A stretch of DNA of 64,000 nucleotides from Vicia villosa (taxonomy: Eukaryota > Streptophyta > Magnoliopsida > Fabales > Fabaceae). The notes under the pieces are model-generated. The model made no database searches. It was not told the origin of the DNA and worked only from the letters and a program-made list of their open reading frames with translations. The stretch spans positions 372,001 to 436,000 of the forward strand of contig NW_026705572.1 of NCBI RefSeq assembly GCF_029867415.1. The letters are read 5' to 3'. The translations under genes were made by a program, and so were the position numbers. Shown here piece after piece: positions 42,348 through 54,130 of this stretch (positions are counted from its first letter, which is position 1; each line of letters opens with the position of its first letter).

Positions 42348-43217
42348 ATGGTTACCAATTTGTCATTTCTTATGAACTTCAGTTTCTGATGAAGTGTTGA
42401 AGTAATTGCCCCAGCCTCATGAATCCACGGGCGACCTAGCAAACAACTATATTGTGCTGGAATATCCATGACTTGGAAAGTGATTTTGAACGTCTGAGGT
42501 CCAATAGTTATGGGAAGATCCACTTCTCCAAAAACTGACTTCCTTGATCCATCAAATGCTTTGACGATGACATGACTTTTTCTTAGAGGGTAATCTTCGA
42601 AAGATAATCTTGACAATGTTGATTTAGGCATGACGTTGAGAGAGGATCCATTGTCTATTAGGACTCCTGTGAGTACATCACCCATGCAGCCAACTGAGAT
42701 GTGAAGTGGAAGATTGTGGTCTACTCCTTCTTCAGGAAGATCTTCATCACAGAAACTAAGGCTAGTTCCGGCGGAGATGTTGGCAACGATGTTGTTGAAT
42801 TGGCTTATAGTAACACTTGGTTCTACAAAAGCTTGTTCCAAAACTTTCTGTAGAGCTTCCCTATGAGCTTCAGAACTCAATAGCAGGGAGAGAACATATA
42901 TCCTAGACGGAGTATGTAGCAATTGATCTACAATGTTGTATTCACTCCTCTGGATTAACTTCAAGATCTCATCATTTTCTTTCGCTTGAACAGCATTGGT
43001 TGGATGATTGTCTTGCCTATGTGGTACTTCCTCCGAAGGTTTCTCCATATTTTCTGTTGTTCTGTTGAAGACTCGTCCACTTCTGGTGACTCGACTAACA
43101 TCAGCAATGTTGACAACAGACGGTAATGGTGTTTCCTTACCATTTTCAATGAATGTAGCGTTGTACTTGTATGGTATAGCCTTGCTGGACTCATACGGTA
43201 CAGGACCTGGTAAGTAG
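42329..43217 (-). pseudogene. Ogre-like aspartic protease (retropepsin)
   Basis: The catalytic site reads VLIDNGSSLNVMP, where DNGS takes the place of the usual D-S/T-G as is common in Tat-type proteases. It is followed by VKAFDGSRKSVFGEVDLPI and YSCLLGRPWIHEAGA, the flap and ILGR-like region. The frame is open from about 43,217; the gag frame ends at 43,222 in a different phase, so a frameshift near 43,245 separates gag from protease. Confidence 0.85.
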
Positions 43218-43221
43218 ATGA

Positions 43222-45430
43222 CTAGCGGAGCAACTGCTGTCTTCCTATATCATACTTAACTTGCATTGGTTCAACTTGATTAATTTGAGGAGATACGGTA
43301 AAGACTTCATCATCTTCTCTGTTGGCAAGAACAGTAATGGTATTTTCATCCATCAGCTTTTGAATGTCGTTGCGAACACGCAAACATCCTTGTGAATTTC
43401 TTCGACAAATTCTGCATTTACTGTAAGCGTGGAAATTTGTTCCAAAGTAGGCAAGTCCATTTAGAGTTTTATGGAACCTCACTACCGATCCTTCAAGATC
43501 TTCAACTTTGTAGATTTTGTATTCTCCTGGACATCCTTGAACCATGTTGATGTCATGTCCAGTCCTGACTCGGATATGTTGAATCCATCCTAAGTCCATT
43601 TGTTCTTGTAATGCAGCTTGAACTGCGGCACATCCTTGATTATTCTTTGGACAAATATCACATGTGAAGTAGTTGTGAGGTGGTACATGGCCGTACCCAG
43701 CTTGTTTAGCGTGCATCTTGACAAGATTTTCCCCTATCTGACGAATGTCGTAGATTTGAATGACGTTAGGGTGTTGATCTATCAGATTTACTGAAGCTTC
43801 TTTATGCTGCGGCAAAGGATTTTCTTGGACGTTTGGACTAGTATCTTTGAAGGATAGCATTTCGCTCTTCACTAATCGTTGGACGTCAATCTTGAAAGAG
43901 AAACAGTTCTCAATATTGTGACCTGGTGCCCCCTGATGATAGGGACAAGATTGGTCAGCCTTATACCATGGTGAGGAACTGTTTGTAGAATTTGGAGGAC
44001 TCCTTGTCTGAATGAGTCCTTTTGCCAGTAATGTTGGAAATAATTCCGCATACGGTATTGGTATGGGATCAAAGGCAGGATACCTTGGAACCCGATTGTT
44101 GTTGAAATTTGGAGGTCGAACCTGCTGCTGAGGTTGCTGCGACCTTTGTTGAATTTGTTGTTGCGAGACCCGAGGTTGATTAGCTGGCGCTGAGTTAATA
44201 ACCGGAGTTATTGCTGCAACTTGAGGTTGGAATTTCTTCTTGATTTTGTGCAAGACAATGCTGACATCTTGATCCTTTTTTCTTCTGGAAAGAACTTCCA
44301 TACTTCCTTGGACCAATAGAAGATTCTGGTTCTTTGTTCAAGCGACCTTCCCAAACTGCTTCTTCTAAACGTACACCCATGTTTACCATCTCGGTAAAGT
44401 CACTTGGTGCACTTGTAACCATTCGTCCGTAGTAAAATGGACTCAAAGTTTTGAGATAGATTTTTGTCATTTCTTTCTCTTCAAGTGGTGGACAAATTTG
44501 AGCAGCAACTTCACGCCATCTTTGAGCGTATTCCTTGAAGCTTTCCCTATCCTTTTGAGTCATGGCCCGGAGTTGATCTCTGTCGAGAGCCATATCCAGA
44601 TTATACTTATACTGTTTGACGAAGGCCTCTCCGAGGTCTCAAAAAGTACGAACCTCTGAACTGTCCAAGTTCATGTACCATATGAGTGCAGCACCAGTCA
44701 GGCTGTCTTGAAAATAATGAATGAGTAATTGTTGATTATCAGTCTGAGTTGACATTCTTCGAGCGTACATTACGAGGTGACTTTGTGGGCATGAATTCCC
44801 TTTGTACTTCTCGAAATCTGGTACTTTGAATTTGTGAGGAATCTTAACATTTGGAACCAGACAGAGGTCTGCAGCATTCTTTCCAAATAGATCTTGTCCT
44901 CGAAGAGTCTTGAGTTCCTTCTGCATTTGCAGAAACTGTTCCTGGAACTCGTCCAATCTTTCATACACGCCAGCGTCCTCACTGGGAGCGTGATGATATA
45001 CTTGTCCGCCCTGTGGAGGAAAAGTATGCATATTGGGTCGTGGAGAAGCCATGACAGCAGATCTTGGAATCTCAGCATTCTGTTGTGCGAAACCTATTGT
45101 CGTTGCTCTTGGAACTTCAATTTCCAGAGGTTTGTTACCCTCCGGTGGACGCATATCCATGGTGACTTTTGGAGCTTCAGAAGCTGGGGGTATGTACCCT
45201 TCTAGAATAAAGTTATATGGCATGCCCCAAGGTCGGTTGGGTGGCATGGGATACTGAGGAATAGGAGTAGAAACAATCTCGGAAACCACAGTCCTTTGTG
45301 GTTCTTCTAGCGTTGGTCGATTCTGTGCAACTACCAGGGCTTCTACCATACTATTGAGCCTTTCAATAGCATCTTTGAGGAAATTAACCTCTTCTCTAAG
45401 TTCTCCATTCTCTTGCTCAAAGTCTTCCAT
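43222..45430 (-). pseudogene. Ogre-like gag, broken
   Basis: From the ATG at 45,430: an N-terminal coiled coil (QENGELREEVNFLKDAIERL), a Pro-rich stretch, then the retrotransposon gag domain (CPQSHLVMYARRM, HYFQDSLTGAALIWYMNLD, ESFKEYAQRWREVAAQICPP). After a Gln/Pro-rich stretch come zinc-ribbon-like blocks (CPYHQGAPGHNIENC; CDICPKNNQGC; CRICRRNSQGC). A TGA at 44,639-44,641 interrupts the capsid domain in phase, and a frameshift lies near 44,290. Several CxxC units in the C-terminal part are a noteworthy feature of this gag type. Confidence 0.88.
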
Positions 45431-45719
45431 TCTTTTCTTGCGACTTGAACGAGTGTTGTATGGATGAGACAGCTTGAAAGTCTTGGTTCACCTCCTTCTC
45501 CTCCTCTCTTTCTGGAGAAAGGAAAGTGACTATAAGATCCGTGACAATTCTCGTGTCAGTGCGTACGACTAAAGCGATGCATGATATGCAATTAAGTTAA
45601 TATTTTTCAAGGAAACACCATAATTACGTTATGAAACATCAAACTTTTATTAATTAAGCGAAAACGCCGTTTTTACACACTTTGAAAAAGGAAATACAGA
45701 GAAACTGAGAGAAAGGACT
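45431..45719 (-). other. ORF1-gag spacer
   Basis: A short non-coding stretch between the end of ORF1 and the gag start; nothing recognisable. Confidence 0.5.
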
Positions 45720-47201
45720 CTAAAACTTTGAAGAAGAGCCGACTTCACGTTCTAACATTTTCTTCTGTTTCTTGAGCTGAGCGTTCTCTGACGTGAGCTG
45801 ATCAATGATCCAGGAAGCAGGAGGGATATGATGAGAAAGTGACGTTTGTGACACTTGTCGATCGAGCACTTCAAGTAACTCATCCTTCCTTCTTAGGATG
45901 TTATGAATCTCAACGTTTTCCGTGTTGACGATTCGATACTTGTTCCTCCAAGCATTCCTTTCTTGGCATACCTTGTTTAATGCCGCTTGTAGTTTTTCAA
46001 CATCGGTGGAGAAAAGGTATATTGGTTCCCTTAGGGGAATGGGTTCTTGATGCTGATATGGCATCCTGAGCTTTAATGCTCTGACGCGTACCCATTGAAG
46101 GTAAGGATCTAGGGAGATGCAAAGATGTTTTCCTAACAATCTTCTCCCTTTGCTGTGAACAAGACGCCAGGCTTGGACAATTTCCTTCTTCAGCATGTTG
46201 CCATGATCGTCGATGTTCTTGAAGAACAGCCCCTCCAATTGGATGTTACTTGGAATATTTTTCATAGGATAGCCGTATTGACGACGGGCTAAAGCTGGAT
46301 TGTAATTGATTCCTCCCTTAGTTCCAATAAGGGGTATGTTGGGAAAACTTCCGCAACTGAAGATGATCTTGGTTTCGTCGTTGTCAGGACTACACCACTC
46401 AATGTCCGTATGAGTGAGGGACATGATTTTCTGTGACCAGTAAAGGCCATCCCTCATGTTCCAGAAAGTGCTAGACTTCGGCAGGTGCGAAACGAACCAT
46501 TCGTATAACAACGGTACGCAGCATGTGATTAATCCTCCTCGCTGCAGGTTTCTTGAATGCACAGAGTGATAAGCATCCGCAAGCAAGGTTGGATTTCCAA
46601 TTAAGAAGATCTTAATTGCATTGATGTCGACGAAATCGTTAATGTTAGGGAACAAAAACAATCCGTAGATAAGCAAAGCCAATATTTCCTCAAAAGCGCT
46701 CATATCTTGGATGCTGACGAAGTATCGAGCTTGATCAAACAGGAATTTGGAGGGCAATCCTTGAATTCCTCCTCTACTCACCATATGAGTTCTGATGTCG
46801 ACTACGTTCAAAGGAGTAGTTGCAGCAATGATAATGTCGTCAGGATTCTTTTCCAAACCGGAGTACGGATCTTACGCGTACACGGGTATTCCAATCAGAC
46901 GAGAGTACTCCTCCAACGTAGGCATGAGCTGATAATCTGGAAAGGTGAAGCAGTGATACGTTGGATCGTAAAACTGTACCAAGGTGGGAAGGATCCCATC
47001 CACAATGTTAGTATTGAGCAAAGGCAGAAGTTTTCCATACTTCTCCTTGAAAGCCTGGGGGTTGACCACCAGTTTTCCGAGCTTTCCCAGTTCCTCGACC
47101 TGGGGAATCTTGAAGGTGTATTTCCTAGCTCTCTTTCTTCCGTAATCCATGGTATAGATCCTTAAGTCCTTTCTCCGTTTCTCTCTTTCTATGAAGTTCA
47201 A
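45720..47201 (-). pseudogene. Ogre ORF1 protein with one in-frame stop
   Basis: Ogre elements carry an extra ORF upstream of gag whose product resembles plant mobile domain/DUF7745-type proteins of unknown role. Here the frame starts at 47,201 and includes LLPLLNTNIVDGILPTLVQF and LMPTLEEYSRLIGIP. A TAA at 46,872-46,874 interrupts it, then it continues in the same phase to 45,720. Later blocks are ALLIYGLFLFPNINDFVD, YHSVHSRNLQRGGLITCC and a C-terminal coiled coil (SENAQLKKQKKMLEREV). Without the single stop it would be about 493 residues. The position upstream of gag fits the Ogre layout. Confidence 0.85.
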
Positions 47202-47944
47202 AACGTTTGTTATTTAGTTTCCTTGAAAAACGACTTGAAAAAGACTCTTTTGTTTTTAGTTGTTATTAATGAATGATGCATGAATGCATGAATGCACACA
47301 CAAGAGTTTTTAAACAAACATGGCGCAGAAGGGTATAGTGGTCATGAAGTCAAAACGCAAACCTCGCCCCAATGGTAAACTAAGGATAAGGATTTTTGTA
47401 CCTGTAGAACGGGTTCTAGGGGTCTCAGAGTTTTTGCTCAACCTTAAAGATACGTTGATTGGTATCTATAAGAGAGTTTTCTCTGAGTTTAGTATCTGCG
47501 TGACAATTACTTTCGTAATCACCGCTCTACGTCCTAAAAAAGGCTTTAAGTGGGGTTAATGGGTTTCTAGGTCCTCCTGGTACAAATCAGTCTTGGAATG
47601 CAGTGGCGCAGTTAATCACAACCAGCCAGGCAAATCCCAAGAGTAGACTTGGAAACCAAGATTAGAGGGTCTTCACCGGGAAGACATCCTCCATCCTATC
47701 TTATGTTGCACTCAAATCCGGGTATAGGATTTCTCACCACAAGGGGGAATCAAGCCCTTTCCCAATACAGAATAAACAAAATAAACAAATATAAATGCAA
47801 CAAACACATGATATGACACAGAGGTTAGGCAGGACCTCTCTTGTTTGAGGGGGAATTTGGCATCCCTAATTCCTCATTGGGGCTGGACCAGCAACAGGTC
47901 AACCATTGGTTTGGATGAAAAACCAAGGTTTTTTAACACTTATA
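47202..47944 (-). other. Leader between primer site and ORF1
   Basis: The untranslated leader of the element. The plus-strand 79-codon frame at 47,320 is antisense and not supported. CATGAATGCATGAATGCA near 47,280 is a short repeat. Confidence 0.6.
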
Positions 47945-47962
47945 TCCCCAGCAGAGTCGCCA
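47945..47962 (-). other. Primer-binding site (tRNA-Arg type)
   Basis: On the minus strand TGGCGACTCTGCTGGGGA, six bases after the 5' LTR. An 18-nt site starting with TGG is complementary to a tRNA 3' end. The Arg assignment follows what is reported for Ogre elements and is not derived here from a tRNA sequence. Confidence 0.85.
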
Positions 47963-50900
47963 TTTTTCGGTGGTTGTCGTTTTTTTTACCTCCCCGTTTC
48001 ACTTGGGAGGACGGCACGCTAGACCCTTCACGCGAAATTTGGAAGGAGAATGCGCCCGTGGTGGGAGGAATTTTATTTCAGTTCTTCCTACGATATCACA
48101 CGAACTTTCTTATTGTCCTACGAGTAGGAAAGGGAAAAAAAGATCTCAACTAAACCCTAGGAGTTTGCTAAGTGTGGGGATTTCACCTAGACTAGAAATT
48201 CTGGAGTCCGGGGGGTCGATTATACATAGGGAAGTGTTTAAACACCCTACATATCTGTAGTACTCTACAGGAACCTTCTCTGTGTCTAAATGTGTTTGTG
48301 TTGCTAATGATTATTGGGAAAGTTTCTCCTTTGTATTAGGAGAAGGAATTGAATGGAATAAAAGAAAGACAGATAGACTGACTGACTATTTTTGGTATTT
48401 TATTAGCTCGCTGAGATTCCTTGTGAACCTCATGCCTACATATCCCTAATGGAAGTCAGAGCTTAATGTAGTTCGGGGAACTAATTAATTATTAATTATT
48501 TTTGGTGCCTTGCTTGAAGTTCAAGGTTGAAGCTTGAATTAAATCTCTGTTTACGGTAAAGAGACATGAATTTATCTTTACAGAGAGGTATTTCTACTAT
48601 TCCACCACAAACATTAAAAGAGTGACAGAATAACTGAATTCATTTCATTCAAGAGGGGGACCTTACTTGTGTATGTGCAAGTATACCAGTCAAATGCCTC
48701 TTAAATGAAAGAAAAATGCTCATCCAAATTAGGGAAAGTTACCACATGTCTGGGTTTTACTGCCAGCTCATGCCTTTCAAAATCCTAAATGGGAGACTTG
48801 ATTAAAATGATGAAATGATGTAATGTTTGTTTGTTTGAATGTGGTGAGATAGAAGAAAGATCTCTCTATAGAGATAAGCTATGTCTATCTACTGTATAAA
48901 AGATTTGATTTTTAGCTGGCTTGTATGAGGCCCAAGCTTGAGGCTTTTTGATTGATTGATTATTATTATGACTCTGGGAGAAAACTCCACTGGGGATTAA
49001 TTTACAAGGGATTTTTGATGTTCTGTACAAAGCCCAGAATTGAGGCTGACTCTACTTAGGGAAAATCTATTTTGATGGGTTTTATTTGTGTTCTGTACAA
49101 AGCCCAGAATTGAGGCTGACTCTAACTAGGGGAAATATTATTTTCTGCCTTGTATGAAGCCCAAGGTTGTGGCGGACTCTATTTTGATGTTTTTTTTGGA
49201 AGCTAACCGTTTCCAGGGATTTTGACTCAGCTGGTGAGTTTATCTTTTGAAAAGAATAATTTTTGGAAGCTAACCCTTCCCAGGGGTTTTATTCTTTTAA
49301 ACAGGTTTTTATTAATTGACTTTGGAGGCTAACCCTTTCCAGGCGTTTTGACTCTTTTGGGGACATTATCTCCTAAGAGAAATGAATCTTTGGTTTTTGA
49401 AGAAGTGATTTTGGAGGCTAACCCTTTCCAGGGGTTTTTGTTAAAATGAAAGAATGATTTGGAGGCTAACCCTTTCCAGGGGTTTTTATTAAAATGATGG
49501 CAGAAAGATTATCTAATGAGACTTCTTGTTTAAAGCCCAAGATGAAGGCTGACACTTGCTGAGGATAAGCAAACATGGATCCTAGACTCTGCTAAGGAAA
49601 ATTAATGAAGATAAGGGTGACAGAGACTGTCCATGCCTCTCATTCCAAAAGGTGTACTCAATGTAAAATTGAGACAAACTTAGCTTGTTTAAAGTCTGGT
49701 TTAAATTGGAAGAAACTCACCAGGGTATGTTAAAAGGTGACTAAAGACCTGTTCCTATGTTTATAAGAAACCTGGTGGGTCCTTGTATACAAGCTCAAGA
49801 GGAAGCTGGAAATGCTTTTAAGAAGCCTGTGGGTCCTTGTACAAAGCCCAAGAGGAGGCTAATCGAGGGTCATCGAGGGTCCTTGTTATAGCACAAGAGA
49901 AAGCTATGTGGTTTTTGAACTTATTTTGGCTTTAAGCAAATGGGTAAGAGGTTTCAACGGGAATAATTCCTCTTTGGGTGGATGTGTCCTATTTTTTGGA
50001 TTGTAAGGTTTTTGCCAAGATGTTTCACCGGGAATAATTCATCTTGGGGGTTTGAACTACAGATCTCTAATTAGGAAAGAGCCTTCACCGGGAAGACATT
50101 CTCAATCCTAGGCCATATTCCTATAATATATATATATATAGTTTAACTGTCTTAGGGTTTATACTCAAACGTAGTTCTAAACTAATATATATATGCAAAG
50201 TTTTATATTTGACAGTAATTTAAATAAAGACTGTAAATTGAAAGCTTGTAAAGCCTAACCTGGATGGAGTGGAGGCCTTTGAAGAAGTATGTACAAAGCC
50301 TTACCAGTAACTGATGGATAACAGTTGAATATATATGATAAACAGTTAATGGTTTTTTGAAAACAGAAGAAGTGAAGATGGACAAAGGTCACATAGGTAT
50401 CTGAAGAGTTTCACCGGGAATAATGCCCTTCAAATACCAGAAGAATGTTTTGAAAACAGAAAGAAGATTTTGAAAATACAGTTTTGAAAACAAGCTAAGA
50501 AGAGAAGAAGGTGTTGGGACTTACACTCTATTAGAGGTCCGTTTGAAAATGATTTACTGTTATAAAAAACAGTTGGAAAGAAAAGATTGAAATGATATAA
50601 GGTTTTGTCGTTTGAAAACCTTAATCGTCTGTTTAATCGGAGATTGAAAACAGTTTTGCAAATTGACAAAAGTCAACTTAATCAAGGTAAAGATAAAATC
50701 TATACCTAATTAAGACCTAAATGATTAGGGTTTTATTATAAAATTATTTACAAGATAATTAGGTTAAAACAAAAATGAAAATATATATTTAAAGTATTTA
50801 AGAAAACACTTAAAACATACTATTTTAAACCTAATTAAAATATATGAAATAAATAATATTTTTATGATTTTTTTGATTATTCATGAAATATGTATATTAA

Positions 50901-51016
50901 ATAACAAGTGTGTGAAAAATGAAGTGAAAATGATTTAATTTGATAGGTGAATTAATTGTGTGAAGTTGTGAGAAAAATGAAGGAAATTGGTGGTAAAAAT
51001 AATGTTTTGATCTCAC

Positions 51017-51075
51017 CATGGTTTGAACCCACGCCCTTTATGTTACCAGTCCCAAAACAACACCACTGAGCCAAC
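51017..51075 (-). other. tRNA-like module 1 in the Ogre LTR
   Basis: On the minus strand TGGCTCAGTGG (51,073-51,063) matches the A-box consensus exactly, and GGGTTCAAACC (51,030-51,020) is a B box. They are about 40 bp apart, as in tRNA genes. Confidence 0.6.
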
Positions 51076-51175
51076 ACGCGCTTGGTGACAATGTAATGGT
51101 TTCGTTGCAATACATATGTTATTCAAGTGTATAGAAGCAAAAAAAAAGAAAATAAAATCAAAAGGTCTGGGGCGA

Positions 51176-51242
51176 GGGGGATTCGAACCCCAGACCTTGG
51201 GCACGCGCAACACACAAACACTCTTTACCACTAGGCTATCAC
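51176..51242 (-). other. tRNA-like module 2 in the Ogre LTR
   Basis: On the minus strand TAGCCTAGTGG (51,238-51,228) is an A box, and GGTTCGAATCC (51,189-51,179) is a perfect B box inside a GGGG-loop-CCCC T-arm-like stem. The 5'/3' acceptor pairing of a real tRNA is not evident. Confidence 0.65.
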
Positions 51243-53742
51243 GTTTTAGTCATTTATGAAACAACTACCATTCAATATAAAATAAACTTTAGCCTTGAAT
51301 TTGAATTTTGCGCGCCACCACCATTGTCATCTTCAACCTCAAGCTTTCAGATTTTTGAAATTCTGAACTCTCTCAACTCTCAACCATTTGTAAAGATGTA
51401 AAGACCAAACTTGCTCTAAATTCACTCACGATTCCAGATATGTAACTAATATGAATTTATATTAACTATATCTACTGAATTTCTTAGAGAACTCTAAGAA
51501 CACATGAACCCAAAATTTGAAATTAAATGACAAACAAGATGAATAAATGAATGATGATAGAGGGTTTTCAATCCTCTGATGATGCTGAACAAGATAGAAT
51601 CGAGCTTTATCACAAAGAGTACTTAAATTAAAGAGATAGAGTTCAGATACTTACCTCTGAAAATGGAGGTCGTGAGGATGATATAGAGCACCTGGGCTTG
51701 TATGAATGATCCCAAAAGCTTCCTTGGAACTCAGTGATGCTAACTGAATGCTTATTGTAACTTCAATTCTCCTGAATTGTTCTATGGACCTCCCTCGATT
51801 TGAGCTTCAAGTGAACATGGAGGATGATGAATCTGCAGTTACAGATGAGCTGCAACCATCTGAATAGCTTCACTACACCCTAAGGAATGTGCCTGGATGC
51901 TTGACCTTGCTTGGAACCTCCTGAATTGCTCTGTGGTCCTCCAACTGCAAGTGCTCCAAAGTGAAAGCAACAATGGTGTTCCTCCACTTACAGAAGTGAT
52001 CCAGGTGCTTGGATCACCTCAAATGAACCCCTTTGAGATGTTAGAATGCTTACTTTCCAAAGATAAGCTCTGGTTTGAAGAAAACGATTCTTCTTGCCAA
52101 AGAACTTTGAAAAACCAATAAGCAAGAGGAGAGAAAGAGAAAGCAAGGAATATGGTTGCTTTGGTGTGTTTCTGAATGAGAAAGAGCTCTCTATTTATAG
52201 GCAAATGGTTTAGTACTGATTGAGAGAGTGAGCTTGCTTAGTGAAGTGAGTTTGGTTTCTTAGCCATGAAGAAATTTCAAGGAATATCCAAGAGTGATCA
52301 TTGCAATTTCGAGCCAGCCCCCCATCCATTGATCCTATCTGATCTTAGGGAACATTTCTGATGCAGAGTGAGCTCTAATTGGTTGGTGAGAAGATTCCTT
52401 GGGTGATTCATCAATTTGCCATAAATTCCCAAATGTAATCATTACATAATCACATGTTCTTGTTTTGGGAATCTTCTTCAATTCTCATGTCATGGTGTAA
52501 ATGAATGCATGGCATGTTTTCAGATGTGTTATGGGTCGTGTAGCATCCATAAGTGAGGTCATGTGCACAAAATTTCAAAGTTAAAAAATGAGGCATGACC
52601 TATAATTTCACTTCATGAGGCCAACTTTGAACAAGCATAACTCCTAGCTCAAAATGAATTTGGAGAAGGTTGAGCACAATTTGGAAAGCCCTAAACATTT
52701 ACTTCAAATCATTAGTTTGGGGTTTCTTCAGAATCATTTGGGAAAATTGTGAAAAATGAGCTCAAAGTTGGATGAAAACTAGGTTAAAACACTTAGAAAA
52801 ATTTCTAAGTTTTTATAACCTAAAGCTTCAAAATTCCAAATCTCTTAAATGGTTGATCTTTTGAAAAAAGTTCCTATGTAAGATGTTGTTTTATTTTTCA
52901 AGATCTACAACTTTCATGATGGAAGTTTTTTGAGTTGTGTAGGTGAAATTTTGAGTTCCCACAATGCCCTCAAAAACCCTAATTCCCGACTTTTTGCTCC
53001 TTGATGATTCTTCTTGAATTTCTTTGGTCAAATGACTTTAATATCCATATATTGATGATATTGATCTTTGAAAGTCATGGTTTGACCAAAAATCTTAAAA
53101 GTCAAAGGTGATCCCATACATTTGACTTTTTCCAGATAAAGTGAGATTTTGGACTTTTGTATGGAATTAAGATCTTCTCCTCAAATGAGTGATGTAAATG
53201 GGTTATATTGAGGTAGTAGAGGTTCTTGAATCATGTCTTGAGTTTTGGATCCATGCCCTGATTAAAAGTCAACTATCCTGGTGAATTAGGTTAAAAACCC
53301 TAATTGTCGACCAGATGAAATTGGTGACTGTGGATCTTGAATTGAGGTGTGATGTCCAGTGGATCTTGTCATATGAGCTATTTGAAGATGATTGATTTCT
53401 TTGAATGATCCCCTGGGGCTTTTTAGGGTTTCCCAAAGGTGATCCCTGATTTCAGTCCTTGATAGGCTCAAAAACCCTAGTCTGGTGACCTGAGTAAACC
53501 TGTATTCAGATGACTGGGTGTCTAATCAATCATAGGTGAATATAAAAATGAAGCTTTTGAGTCCTATGATTGTGTTAGAGACTAATCCTTCTATTGATTG
53601 ATCCTTTGCCTGAGTCTTCTTGTCTTTGAACATCCTTGATTGAATGCCAGATGAAGAAATGACTGCTCTGGGTACTTGTTTTGACCTGATGAAAATCCTG
53701 AAGATATGTCATCTCAGGGGGGTCAAAAATTAGGGTATGACA

Positions 53743-54000
53743 ATGGGACATCGATGTATCGCAGTATATCCAGACCACCCCTGAATTTCTAAATAATTGT
53801 TGATGAGACTGTCATCACTTATAATACTAAGGCGTTTCTCACATATGACTTCTAGCAGATTTTCATCTCCGTAAAAATTTTTGACAACAATAGAAGAAGG
53901 AAATATTATAGGACAGAGAAAGGAGGAAAGATTTTCATCACTTGTATAACGCAACATTATCAACAAAAAACCAAAAAGCAAGAAACATAACAACATAATT
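53743..54000 (-). pseudogene. SIRE-type extra 3' ORF, N-terminal part
   Basis: The minus-strand frame running into the insertion site reads VVKNFYGDENLLEVICEKR and INNYLEIQGWSGYTAIHRC. It is the upstream half of the plant-transposon-protein ORF whose other half lies left of 30,621. The target duplication ATGGG sits in the codons at the break. Confidence 0.65.
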
Positions 54001-54130
54001 AGACATTAACAACATAGGGCAAAAACATAACAACATAACAAAATATTAACAACAAATATAACTCAACATTAACAACATAGGGCAACAAAAACCTCTAAAT
54101 AACTAACAAAGATTATACTGGAGTGTTGAT
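54001..54130. repeat. ACATAACA-rich degenerate tandem sequence
   Basis: Repeated ATTAACAACATAGGGCAA and ACATAACAACATA blocks between the SIRE fragment and the next element. Confidence 0.7.

Larger units (their letters stand above)
30622..53742 (-). mobile_element. Complete Ogre-like (Tat clade) LTR retrotransposon, 23.1 kb
   Basis: The 5-bp TSD ATGGG occurs at 30,617-30,621 and 53,743-53,747. Both LTRs begin TGTCATAC on the minus strand (53,742; 34,443). After the right LTR come the primer site, ORF1, gag, protease, a linker with probable intron, RT with two RNase H domains, and integrase. A 3 kb hairpin-rich tail and the left LTR follow. Size, the extra ORF1, the tRNA-Arg-type primer site, the PRO-RT intron position and the second RNase H all match the Ogre group of Ty3/gypsy. 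All main frames carry stops or frameshifts, so the copy is inactive. It lies inside a SIRE-type Copia ORF. Confidence 0.93.
47969..53742 (-). repeat. 5' LTR of the Ogre-like element (5.8 kb)
   Basis: Full-length LTR. It includes a GGCTAACCCTTTCCAGGGG unit repeated about seven times (49,190-49,490), further hairpin units to about 49,900, an ATATAT run near 50,130, two tandem tRNA-like modules (51.0-51.25 kb), and the same start and end as the left LTR. The frames at 51,897 and 52,019 are copies of those in the left LTR and are not genes. Confidence 0.93.

Noticed and set aside
51176..51242. Genuine tRNA gene
   Set aside because: A and B boxes and a T-arm-like stem are present, but I see no acceptor stem or anticodon arm, and it lies in an LTR.
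53575..53778. 67-codon minus frame crossing the LTR end
   Set aside because: It spans the LTR/flank junction, so it is an artefact of insertion.
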